From the NCBI GenBank assembly GCA_025964065.1, contig JAOPZO010000130.1, forward strand, positions 1-7,386: DNA of 7,386 bases. Reading direction: 5' to 3'. The stretch is from Solirubrobacterales bacterium. Its GTDB lineage: Bacteria > Actinomycetota > Thermoleophilia > Solirubrobacterales > Solirubrobacteraceae. How positions within the stretch are numbered: position 1 is the first letter of the stretch; each line of letters opens with the position of its first letter. A model generated the notes under the pieces. That model did no database searches. It was not told where the DNA came from and worked only from the letters and a program-made list of their open reading frames with translations. The translations under genes were made by a program, and so were the position numbers. Shown piece by piece: positions 1-5,609 of the stretch.

Positions 1-254
1 TGGGCGGTGTCGTGCATCCGGGCCGGCAGCGCGCCCTGGGCGAGCCGCGCCGGCGCGAGGACCGGACGCCACGCGAGCGCGGGGAACAAGCGGTCCGCGC
101 GCTCGGCCGCGAAGTACGTGCCGGGGCTGCCGAGGTCGAACCAGAGCGTCGCCGCCGTGAAGACGTGCTCCGCCCCCGGGCGGGCGCCACGACAGGCCTC
201 CGCCGATCCGGTCCGTCCCCGCCGCCGCTGATCCAACGAGATGACTTCGCCCAT
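1..254 (-). CDS. DsbA-family / 2-hydroxychromene-2-carboxylate isomerase-like protein, N-terminal part (cut by window edge)
   Basis: Reading the minus strand from the ATG at 254-252 gives 84 residues with no stop before the left edge, so the C-terminal part is missing. After an Arg-rich N-terminal stretch of about 30 residues starting MGEVISLDQ comes a thioredoxin-fold first strand and helix: LWFDLGSPGTYFAAERADR (about residues 37-55), then LFPALAWRPVL. The F-D-x-G-S-P-x-x-Y pattern is typical of the 2-hydroxychromene-2-carboxylate isomerase/GST-kappa branch of the DsbA superfamily, where a serine stands where thiol oxidases have CxxC. The only cysteine seen is Cys21 in the leader, so a disulfide-forming role is unlikely; a glutathione-linked isomerase or transferase is more likely, substrate unknown. 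The start is supported by GGAGGT six bases upstream. No secretion signal is visible, so it is probably cytosolic. It is divergent from the regulator at 490. Family call fairly sure, function open. Confidence 0.75.
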   Translation of the reverse strand, partial: MGEVISLDQRRRGRTGSAEACRGARPGAEHVFTAATLWFDLGSPGTYFAAERADRLFPALAWRPVLAPARLAQGALPARMHDTA

Positions 255-260
255 CGCCCG

Positions 261-266
261 ACCTCC
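261..266 (-). promoter_or_regulatory. Ribosome binding site of the DsbA-like gene
   Basis: On the minus strand this reads GGAGGT, a strong Shine-Dalgarno match, six bases before the ATG at 254-252. It fixes the start of the truncated gene and supports its long Arg-rich leader as genuinely translated. Confidence 0.8.
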
Positions 267-476
267 GCTCCCGATGCGTTCCGTGCCGTGGGACCCATCC
301 CCGGCTCCTGACTCGGAAGGCACCAACGCCCCCGCTCGGGAGAACTTGCGCCAACTCGTACAACCCGGATCACACGCATTGCGCTTCGAACGAACGTCCA
401 GAACACGGTGAGCGCCGTTCCGGTCCAACCCTCCGGGGTAAGGTGCTTCGCAGTCGCACTCCACCCACCCCCTTGC
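267..476. promoter_or_regulatory. Divergent intergenic region, presumed promoters for both flanking genes
   Basis: This is the untranslated space between the minus-strand DsbA-like gene and the plus-strand HxlR regulator, so promoters for both must lie here or overlap its ends. The least GC-rich part is roughly 341-407. The hexamer TTGCGC occurs twice, at 346-351 and 379-384, 33 bases apart start to start. I could not find a convincing -35/-10 pair with proper spacing on either strand, so no promoter is placed. HxlR-type regulators often control a divergent neighbour and themselves, which makes this a candidate operator region. No RNA gene and no convincing small CDS was seen. Confidence 0.45.
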
Positions 477-483
477 AAGGAGG
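477..483 (+). promoter_or_regulatory. Ribosome binding site that decides an ATT start for the regulator
   Basis: AAGGAGG is a near-perfect anti-16S match. It is followed by the six-base spacer AGCGTC and then ATT at 490-492, in frame with the regulator. No ATG, GTG or TTG lies in that frame between the in-frame stop TAA at 439-441 and the GTG at 601. Confidence 0.8.
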
Positions 484-489
484 AGCGTC

Positions 490-1170
490 ATTCCCACCCC
501 ACCCCCACCCAAGCGCCACCCCTACAACCAGTGGGCGCCCGACGCCCGCGCACTGGACCTCGTCGGCGACAAATGGACCCTGCTCATCGTCCGTGACCTC
601 GTGGGCGGTCCCCGCCGCTTCGTCGAGCTTCAACGGACGCTCCCGGGCATCTCGACCGAGCAGCTCCGCTCACGGCTGAACCGCATGGTCGCGGACGGCC
701 TGCTCACCCGCCAGCGCTACCGCGAGGTCCCGCCACGCGTCGACTACGAGCTCACGGATAGGGCGAAGGACCTCCTGCCCGTGATCGGCGCGCTGTCCCG
801 CTGGGGCTACCAGTGGGCATGGAGCCCGCCCCGCCCCGACGAGCTCATCGACGTCGGTGCCGTGTTCCGCTCCGTCCCGGGGCTCGCCGTCCCGGCGGGC
901 TTCAGCGGCGAGGCCGAGCTCACCGTGCACCGCCGTGACGGGCTGCAGAAGCGGTACGTCGTCTCGTCCGTGGACGGGACCATGCGCGTCGAGGAGCGCT
1001 CCCAGCCGGAGGCCGACGCCCGCATCGCGGGCACGGAGGACGCCTGGGTCGCCGCCCTGGGCCCCGACGCGGACACGTCGGAGCTCGAGGTCACCGGGGA
1101 ATCGGCCGTCGCCGACGCCCTGCTCGGCGGGCTCGCGCCCGTCGCCGTGCGCGACGCGGCCGTCGCCTGA
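490..1170 (+). CDS. HxlR-family winged-helix regulator with C-terminal SCP2-like domain, probable ATT start
   Basis: A 226-residue predicted DNA-binding transcription regulator. Residues 12-106 match the HxlR winged helix: ARALDLVGDKWTLLIVRDL (19-37), GPRRFVEL (40-47), recognition-helix region LPGISTEQLRSRLNRM (51-66), and wing YREVPPRVDYELT (77-89). Residues about 138-216 look like an SCP2/sterol-carrier-type domain: strands at ELTVHRRDG and KRYVVSSVDG, then EADARIAGTEDAWVAAL and LEVTGESAVADALL. HxlR proteins without such a tail are usually about 100-150 residues long, so this is a two-domain form. The family's usual N-terminal cysteine (as in CPxARAL) is Ala16 here, arguing against HypR-type thiol sensing. 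A start at GTG 601 would remove half of the DNA-binding domain, so I place it at ATT 490. The gene is divergent from the DsbA-like gene and convergent with the mce operon; either could be its target. The ligand is unknown, and a lipid is an inference from the tail. Confidence 0.85.
   Translation: MPTPPPPKRHPYNQWAPDARALDLVGDKWTLLIVRDLVGGPRRFVELQRTLPGISTEQLRSRLNRMVADGLLTRQRYREVPPRVDYELTDRAKDLLPVIGALSRWGYQWAWSPPRPDELIDVGAVFRSVPGLAVPAGFSGEAELTVHRRDGLQKRYVVSSVDGTMRVEERSQPEADARIAGTEDAWVAALGPDADTSELEVTGESAVADALLGGLAPVAVRDAAVA
493..510 (-). other. G-quadruplex-type motif at the start of the regulator gene
   Basis: The minus strand reads GGGTGGGGGTGGGGTGGG: four G-runs of 3, 5, 4 and 3 bases separated by single T loops, the pattern most favourable for a parallel G-quadruplex. 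On the coding strand it is a C-rich run encoding the Pro-Thr-Pro leader, beginning directly after the ATT codon. A smaller G-rich cluster (GGGGGTGGGTGG) lies at 461-472 on the same strand. Sequence match is certain; folding is not shown. Confidence 0.7.
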
Positions 1171-1181
1171 CGCCCTGCCGG

Positions 1182-1213
1182 CGCATCAGAGGGGCCTGAA
1201 CCCCTTTGATGCG
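1182..1213. terminator. Hairpin between convergent genes, likely shared terminator
   Basis: Arms CGCATCAGAGGGG (1182-1194) and CCCCTTTGATGCG (1201-1213) enclose the six-base loop CCTGAA. As plus-strand RNA the stem is 13 continuous pairs with one G-U wobble. As minus-strand RNA the same position is an A-C mismatch. It starts 12 bases after the regulator stop and lies 12 bases beyond the last mce stop. No real U-tract follows on either strand, as is common for actinobacterial terminators. Confidence 0.7.
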
Positions 1214-1225
1214 TTCGTGCGGGCC

Positions 1226-2689
1226 TCACCGCGAGTAGTCCGCCGCCCCGATCCGGGGGAACTTCGTCGTGCCGCCCGCGGGCACGGCGGGCGCGTCCTG
1301 CGTCCAGCACGACGGGGTGTCCGACGTGTTCGGCGTCCGGGTCATCCGCGGCCCGTCCGTGTTGAGGCAGTCCCAGTTCGGGAAGATCATCTTCCGTGCC
1401 CGCTCGGGGCCTGAGAGCGAGGACGGCAGCATGTACGCGTTGCCGCGCGCGCTCGGGACCTGGCGCCGGTCGGACCAGATCGCCGCGGACTCCTGCCCCT
1501 TCGGGCTGAACTGCCGCAGGTAGTGCCCGCGTCCGCCGCCGGCCTTGTCCGCCCCCGTGATCGGGAGCGTGTCCGACAGCGCGCCGGCCCCGTTCGCGAT
1601 GAAGTCGGCGGTGCTCCGCTGGTGGTACTCGAGCCACTCGAGGATCGGGTTGAGCTCCTCGAGGAACGGCTGGACCCGGCCGAGGACCGGCGTGAGCCCG
1701 TCGAGCAGCTCGCGGGTCGCGGGCAGGCCCGCCCGCGACGCGGTGATGAGCGGCGCCAGGTCGGCGAAGAATCGCCGCAGGTCCGGGGCGAGGGCCCGCG
1801 CGTCGCGCAGGGTCGGCCCGAGGTCGCGGGCGACGGGGCGCAGGTCGCGGACGAGCGGGTCGGTGTCCTTCGCGAAGGTGTCGAGGCGGCGGAAGGTCGC
1901 CCTGCTCTCGTCGAGGAAGGTCGGCAGCACGCGGAACGTCGCGGCCAGCGCCTCCTGGCGACGGGCGGTCGTGTCGAACGTCGCGCCCGCGTTCACGACG
2001 AGGTCGCGCAGCTGCCCCTCGTCCTGGTTCAGCGCGCCGAAGACGACCCCCGTGTTCTTCACGAGCCGCTGCACCGCGCCCTGGTGCAGGTCGAGGACGG
2101 CGAGCACGTCGTCGGCGTCCGCGGCGAACGCGGGGAGGTTCCCGAGCGCGTCGGAGACGTCCCGGCCGCGTCCCTCGACGCTCCCGGCGAGATCCTGCTG
2201 CCAGGTCCGGAACGCCCTTCGCGTCGACGGGTCGAGCGCCTGGAAGACCTCGTCGAGCTCGACGGTGTCCTTCACGCGCCCGTCGGCGAGCCAGCCGCCC
2301 TCGGGCACGCGCGGCGACCCGGGCGTGCCGGGCGTGAGCTCCACGTAGGTCTCCCCCAGGAGCGTCTTCTGCCGCAGGATCGCCCGCGCGTTCGCCGCGA
2401 TCGGCGCGTACGCGGAGTCCAGCTCCAGCGTCGCCACGGTCCGGTTCGGCTTGTCCGGGTCGAGCCCCTTCCTGCGGACGTTCCCGACGGGCACGCCCGC
2501 GACCCGCACCTCGGCCTCCAGGCCGAGCTGCGTCGCCTCGGGGAACGCGACCTTCACCCGGTAGCCCTCGGGCTTCAGCGGCACGCTCCCGCCGAAGCTC
2601 AGCCAGAGGAACAGCAGCAGCCCGAAGCACGACAGCGCGAAGAGCACCATCGTCAGGAGCCGGCCGAAGGTGGGCGCCTGCTTGACCAT
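1226..2689 (-). CDS. MCE/MlaD-family lipid-transport protein, last gene of the operon
   Basis: A 487-residue Mce-type substrate-channel subunit. A single hydrophobic segment at about 11-33 (LLTMVLFALSCFGLLLFLWL) anchors it with the bulk outside the membrane. The MCE domain spans about 42-121, with VRVAGVPVGNV (61-71) and ILRQKTLLGETYVELTPG (104-121), then the linker DTVELDEVFQALDPSTRRAF (141-160). Residues about 165-365 are mostly helical, the expected needle region. The tail holds a cysteine pair, Cys441 (NWDCLNTDG) and Cys461 (PSCWTQ). Cys21 lies inside the hydrophobic segment; the context ALSC resembles a lipobox, but more hydrophobic residues follow it, so an anchor is more likely than a lipoprotein. 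The ATG at 2689-2687 shares one base with the previous gene's TGA; GGAGGG (2704-2699) precedes it by nine bases. In the standard order this would be the mceF position, inferred only. Confidence 0.93.
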   Translation of the reverse strand: MVKQAPTFGRLLTMVLFALSCFGLLLFLWLSFGGSVPLKPEGYRVKVAFPEATQLGLEAEVRVAGVPVGNVRRKGLDPDKPNRTVATLELDSAYAPIAANARAILRQKTLLGETYVELTPGTPGSPRVPEGGWLADGRVKDTVELDEVFQALDPSTRRAFRTWQQDLAGSVEGRGRDVSDALGNLPAFAADADDVLAVLDLHQGAVQRLVKNTGVVFGALNQDEGQLRDLVVNAGATFDTTARRQEALAATFRVLPTFLDESRATFRRLDTFAKDTDPLVRDLRPVARDLGPTLRDARALAPDLRRFFADLAPLITASRAGLPATRELLDGLTPVLGRVQPFLEELNPILEWLEYHQRSTADFIANGAGALSDTLPITGADKAGGGRGHYLRQFSPKGQESAAIWSDRRQVPSARGNAYMLPSSLSGPERARKMIFPNWDCLNTDGPRMTRTPNTSDTPSCWTQDAPAVPAGGTTKFPRIGAADYSR

Positions 2690-4008
2690 CAGGGGCGGCC
2701 CTCCGCCGCGCAGATCGTCGGGTCGAGCAGGGCGGGCGCCAGCACGAGGTTCAGCGGCGGGTTGGCCGCGGCCGTGCTCTTCAGCGTGTTGCAGGTGCCG
2801 CCGATGGTCAGCGCCCGCAGCGGCCCGTTGGCGTCGGAGGTCGAGAAGACCGCGGAGCCGTTGTGCTGCAGCCAGCCGAGCCAGAAGAGGTAGCCCTCGT
2901 CGCGGTCCGGGTCCTCCGGCCCCTCCCGTCCGTCCTTGTTGTGGCCGAGCATGTTGAAGAGGGAGTTCAGGACCCTGGTGGTGCGGGTGAGGTCGGGCGT
3001 GGCCTTCGTGACGTTCGCGGTGGCGGGCGCCAGGCTCCGAACGACGGGCCGGGCGGCGCGGACGAAGGGGCGCACCTCGGTCTCGAGCGTGGGCGCCGCC
3101 TCCCGCACGAACGGGCGGATCGCGCGGTTCGCGGTGTCGAGCGCGCGCGCTGCCGGTCGCAGCTCCTCGGCGGCGGGCGCGAGGACCTTCGCGAACGCCT
3201 CGACCTTCCCGAGGGTCTCCGTGGTCCGGCGCAGGGTGGCCGGGAGCGCGTCGACCGAGCGCGAGATGCTCCCCTGCTCGGAGGCGAACGCCCGGAACAC
3301 CGCAGAAGACGCGCCGACGAGCCGCGTCAGCTCGCCGTCGCGCGAGGCGAGCTCGCGGTTCAGCCCGTTGAGCGAGCTGATGAGCCGGCGCAGGTTCTCG
3401 CGCCGCGTGGCCACCGCGGTCGAGACGCGCGCGAGGTCGCGGTGGGTCGGCTCGAAGCGGCGGAAGACGTCGCGCAGGCTGCTCCCGCGCTTCTCGAGCC
3501 CCTTCCCGGCCCCGCCGACCAGGAGCTTCAGGTAGTCGCGGGTGTCCCCGTCGAGCGCGCCGAGGATCTCGTCCGGGTTGACGTCGGGCAGCGTGTTCGC
3601 CACCGGCATCGTCCAGCCCTCCTTCACGGCGGGTGCGCCGTCCGAGCCCGGCTGCAGCTCGATGAACATGTCCTTCAGCCCGGTCTTGGGCCGCAGAAGC
3701 GCCGTCGCGTCCGTGCGCACGAGGTCGTCGAACTCCGGCTCGAGGTCCATGGTCACGATCGCGCGGCCGTCGACGAGCCGGACCTTCGAGATGTCGCCGA
3801 CCCGCACGCCCGAGACGCGCACGGTCTGCCCCTGGCCCGGCGTCACGGCCTGGGCGGTGGTGAACTCCGCGTTGACCTTGAAGACCTTCCCCTCCCACGG
3901 GAAGCGCAGCCGCTGGTTCGAGAGGATGTACCCGCCGACGCCCGCGGCGATGACCATCAGGCCGAGGATCGCGAAGAAGTTCGGGAGGTTCTTGCGGATC
4001 GCGCGCAT
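2689..4008 (-). CDS. MCE/MlaD-family lipid-transport protein (fourth in the visible operon)
   Basis: A 439-residue MCE protein, the shortest complete one here. A membrane anchor at about 11-29 (FFAILGLMVIAAGVGGYIL) follows a basic N-terminus. The MCE domain covers about 42-121 and shows TVRVSGVRVGDISKV (62-76) and LLRPKTGLKDMFIELQPG (104-121). It is followed by DVNPDEILGALDGDTRDYLK (142-161), equivalent to the post-domain linker of its neighbours, and a long helical region to about 350 with repeated Arg-Pro-Phe/Val-rich turns. The tail has LFWLGWLQHNGSAVFS (374-389) and exactly two cysteines, Cys406 (GGTCNTL) and Cys433 (PTICAAE). Start ATG 4008-4006 shares one base with the preceding stop (TGATG) and has AGGAGG seven bases upstream. 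The role is the extracytoplasmic lipid conduit of a Mce transporter; the lipid is unknown. Confidence 0.93.
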   Translation of the reverse strand: MRAIRKNLPNFFAILGLMVIAAGVGGYILSNQRLRFPWEGKVFKVNAEFTTAQAVTPGQGQTVRVSGVRVGDISKVRLVDGRAIVTMDLEPEFDDLVRTDATALLRPKTGLKDMFIELQPGSDGAPAVKEGWTMPVANTLPDVNPDEILGALDGDTRDYLKLLVGGAGKGLEKRGSSLRDVFRRFEPTHRDLARVSTAVATRRENLRRLISSLNGLNRELASRDGELTRLVGASSAVFRAFASEQGSISRSVDALPATLRRTTETLGKVEAFAKVLAPAAEELRPAARALDTANRAIRPFVREAAPTLETEVRPFVRAARPVVRSLAPATANVTKATPDLTRTTRVLNSLFNMLGHNKDGREGPEDPDRDEGYLFWLGWLQHNGSAVFSTSDANGPLRALTIGGTCNTLKSTAAANPPLNLVLAPALLDPTICAAEGRP

Positions 4009-5609
4009 CAGCGCTCCTCCTCGGCCGCGCGTGCGCGCGCCTTCGCCCGCGCCGTGCTCCGCAGCTCCGCGGCGAGCTCCTCGACCCGGGCCGCCGGCAG
4101 GTCCTCCGACTGCACCTTGACCGCCTTCGTCAACGGGTTCGCGTCGAGCTGCGCCTTGAGCCACGCCATCGCGTCCGCCTGGATCCGCCGGTACGCGGGC
4201 TGGGCACCGGCGGGCACCTGCGCACGGCGCTGTCCGGCGACAGGAGTCGGGGTGGAGCGCAGGTCCGGCGGCTCCTGCGTCTCGCACGGGACGTCGTTCC
4301 GCAACGGCGAGCGGCCGTCCTTCGGCGGGGGCGGGTTGGCCCCCATGAGCGGCTGCCCCGAGAGCATCACCCCGCCCACGCCGTTCGGCGTGGCGTAGTT
4401 GCCGCCGCTGATCAGGACCCGGAACCACTGGCCGTTCGCGTCACCCGAGCGGCTCTCACCCGCCAGGCCCGGCAGCGTCTTGAACGAGTCCTCGAAGATC
4501 GGCCCCGTCGCCGGGAACGTCTCGTCGACGATCTCGTCGCTCGTGAACGGCAGGACGACCTCGTTCTGGCAGGAGGCGAGCGCCCGGTTCTCCCGCAGCA
4601 GCGGCGGCGCCGCGCGGTTCAGCCCCGCGAGGCTCGCCACCGCGGGCCGGAGGTCCGCGGCCAGGCCGCGGGCCTCGGGCGGGGAGACGAGCGCCCGGGC
4701 CTGGCGGAGGAACGGCAGCGACGCGTCGATGGCCGGGCCCGAGGAGCGCACGCCGGGCCGCAGCGCCATGGCCAGGCGGCGGGTCGGCGGGAACGCCGCG
4801 TTGAGCGCGCCGAGCGCCGGCAGCCCCGCGCGGAGCGTCCGCGGGAGCTCCTCCAGCGTGTCCCGCAGCGCCTCGTCCTCGTCGGCGAACGCGCCCGCGG
4901 TGGCGTTCAGGTCGGTGATGAGCGCCTTGAGCGCCGCGGGATCGCGGTCGAGCGCCTCCGCCGTGGCGCCCGCGCCGGCGACGTAGCCGCTCAGGTCGCG
5001 CTCCGTGCGCCCGAGCGCCGCGTCGTTCACGAGCGCGGAGTCGCGGTAGGCCTCCTGCCAGAACGGGATGGAGGCGTTGAACCCCTCGGCGCCGCCGCCC
5101 GCGGAGGCCGTCGAGAGCGAGCGCAGCAGGAGCTTCAGGTCCTCGCGCGTGTCGGCCTGCAGGCTCGTGAGGACCTGGTCGATCTGCACGGGCGCCTTGG
5201 CCTGGTTGATCGGGAACGTGTGCCCCTCCTCCACGACGGGCGCGCTCGGCGACCCCGGCTCGAGGTCGACGAAGAAGTTGCCCTCGAGGAAGATCCGCGG
5301 GCGGATGCGCACCACCGCGTCCTCGTGCAGCGGCAGCCCGCGGTCCTCGATCCGGAGCTGGATGCGCGCGGCGGAGGAGCCGTCGCCGAGGTCCTCGATC
5401 CGCGTGACCTTGCCGACCTCGACGCCCGCGACCCGGACCGCGGAGCCGCTGCGCAGGTTGTTCGCGGTCGGGACGACGGCGTCGACCGTGTAGTGGTCGC
5501 GGAACGGGAGCTCCCCGCGGAACGCGAGCGCGACGGCGACCACCGCCACGACGCTCAGCAGGAGCCCGACGAGCGGGTTCGGCAGGCCGCGCCTCTGGTT
5601 GCGCCTCAT
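4008..5609 (-). CDS. MCE/MlaD-family lipid-transport protein (third in the visible operon)
   Basis: A 533-residue MCE protein. The anchor is at about 12-30 (PLVGLLLSVVAVVAVALAF) after the basic leader MRRNQRRG. The MCE domain, about 38-120, contains VRVAGVEVGKVTRIEDLG (58-75) and RIRPRIFLEGNFFVDLEPG (101-119). The linker VQIDQVLTSLQADTREDLK (141-159) and a helical region to about 345 follow. The tail carries exactly two cysteines, Cys347 (LASCQNE) and Cys442 (VPCETQ), flanking a Gly-rich segment (WFRVLISGGNY, 395-405) typical of MCE tails. Residues 500-533 form a charged Ala/Arg/Glu helix ending EEER that is absent from the next two proteins; its final codons double as the ribosome binding site of the next gene. 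ATG 5609-5607 overlaps the upstream TGA as ATGA. No strong Shine-Dalgarno is seen, so translation probably depends on coupling. Confidence 0.93.
   Translation of the reverse strand: MRRNQRRGLPNPLVGLLLSVVAVVAVALAFRGELPFRDHYTVDAVVPTANNLRSGSAVRVAGVEVGKVTRIEDLGDGSSAARIQLRIEDRGLPLHEDAVVRIRPRIFLEGNFFVDLEPGSPSAPVVEEGHTFPINQAKAPVQIDQVLTSLQADTREDLKLLLRSLSTASAGGGAEGFNASIPFWQEAYRDSALVNDAALGRTERDLSGYVAGAGATAEALDRDPAALKALITDLNATAGAFADEDEALRDTLEELPRTLRAGLPALGALNAAFPPTRRLAMALRPGVRSSGPAIDASLPFLRQARALVSPPEARGLAADLRPAVASLAGLNRAAPPLLRENRALASCQNEVVLPFTSDEIVDETFPATGPIFEDSFKTLPGLAGESRSGDANGQWFRVLISGGNYATPNGVGGVMLSGQPLMGANPPPPKDGRSPLRNDVPCETQEPPDLRSTPTPVAGQRRAQVPAGAQPAYRRIQADAMAWLKAQLDANPLTKAVKVQSEDLPAARVEELAAELRSTARAKARARAAEEER
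4016..4021 (-). promoter_or_regulatory. Ribosome binding site embedded in the end of an mce gene
   Basis: The minus strand reads AGGAGG seven bases before the ATG at 4008-4006. It lies within the Glu-Glu-Glu codons (GAGGAGGAG, 4022-4014) that end the preceding MCE protein, so one stretch serves as coding sequence and as initiation signal. Confidence 0.75.

Noticed and set aside
1..254. DsbA-like gene as the oxidase forming disulfides in the MCE tails
   Set aside because: There is no signal peptide and no CxxC at the active-site position (GSPG instead), so a periplasmic thiol oxidase role is not supported.
267..476. Specific -35/-10 promoter calls in the intergenic region
   Set aside because: Candidate TTGCGC hexamers lack a credible -10 at 16-18 bases on either strand.
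443..679. Plus-strand frame starting at GTG 443 as an alternative upstream gene or regulator N-terminus
   Set aside because: Its product is low-complexity Pro/Ser/Arg without family features, and it overlaps the regulator in another frame. It would matter only if an indel exists in the C-runs at 493-510.
601..1170. Regulator starting at GTG 601
   Set aside because: It would drop residues 1-37, including the first helices of the winged helix, and would ignore the perfect ribosome binding site at 477-483.
2627..2629. Lipobox cysteine (Cys21) in the last MCE protein
   Set aside because: The -3 residue is Ala and about ten more hydrophobic residues follow the Cys, so it reads as the middle of a transmembrane anchor.
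1523..2893. Long plus-strand open frame opposite the mce genes
   Set aside because: It is antisense to two genes with clear MCE domains. Its protein is a low-complexity Arg/Val/Glu-rich string with no recognisable fold, as expected from high-GC codon bias.
2863..4398. Another long plus-strand open frame antisense to the mce genes
   Set aside because: Same reason: Arg/Ala/Val-rich composition, no motif, fully opposite well-supported coding sequence.
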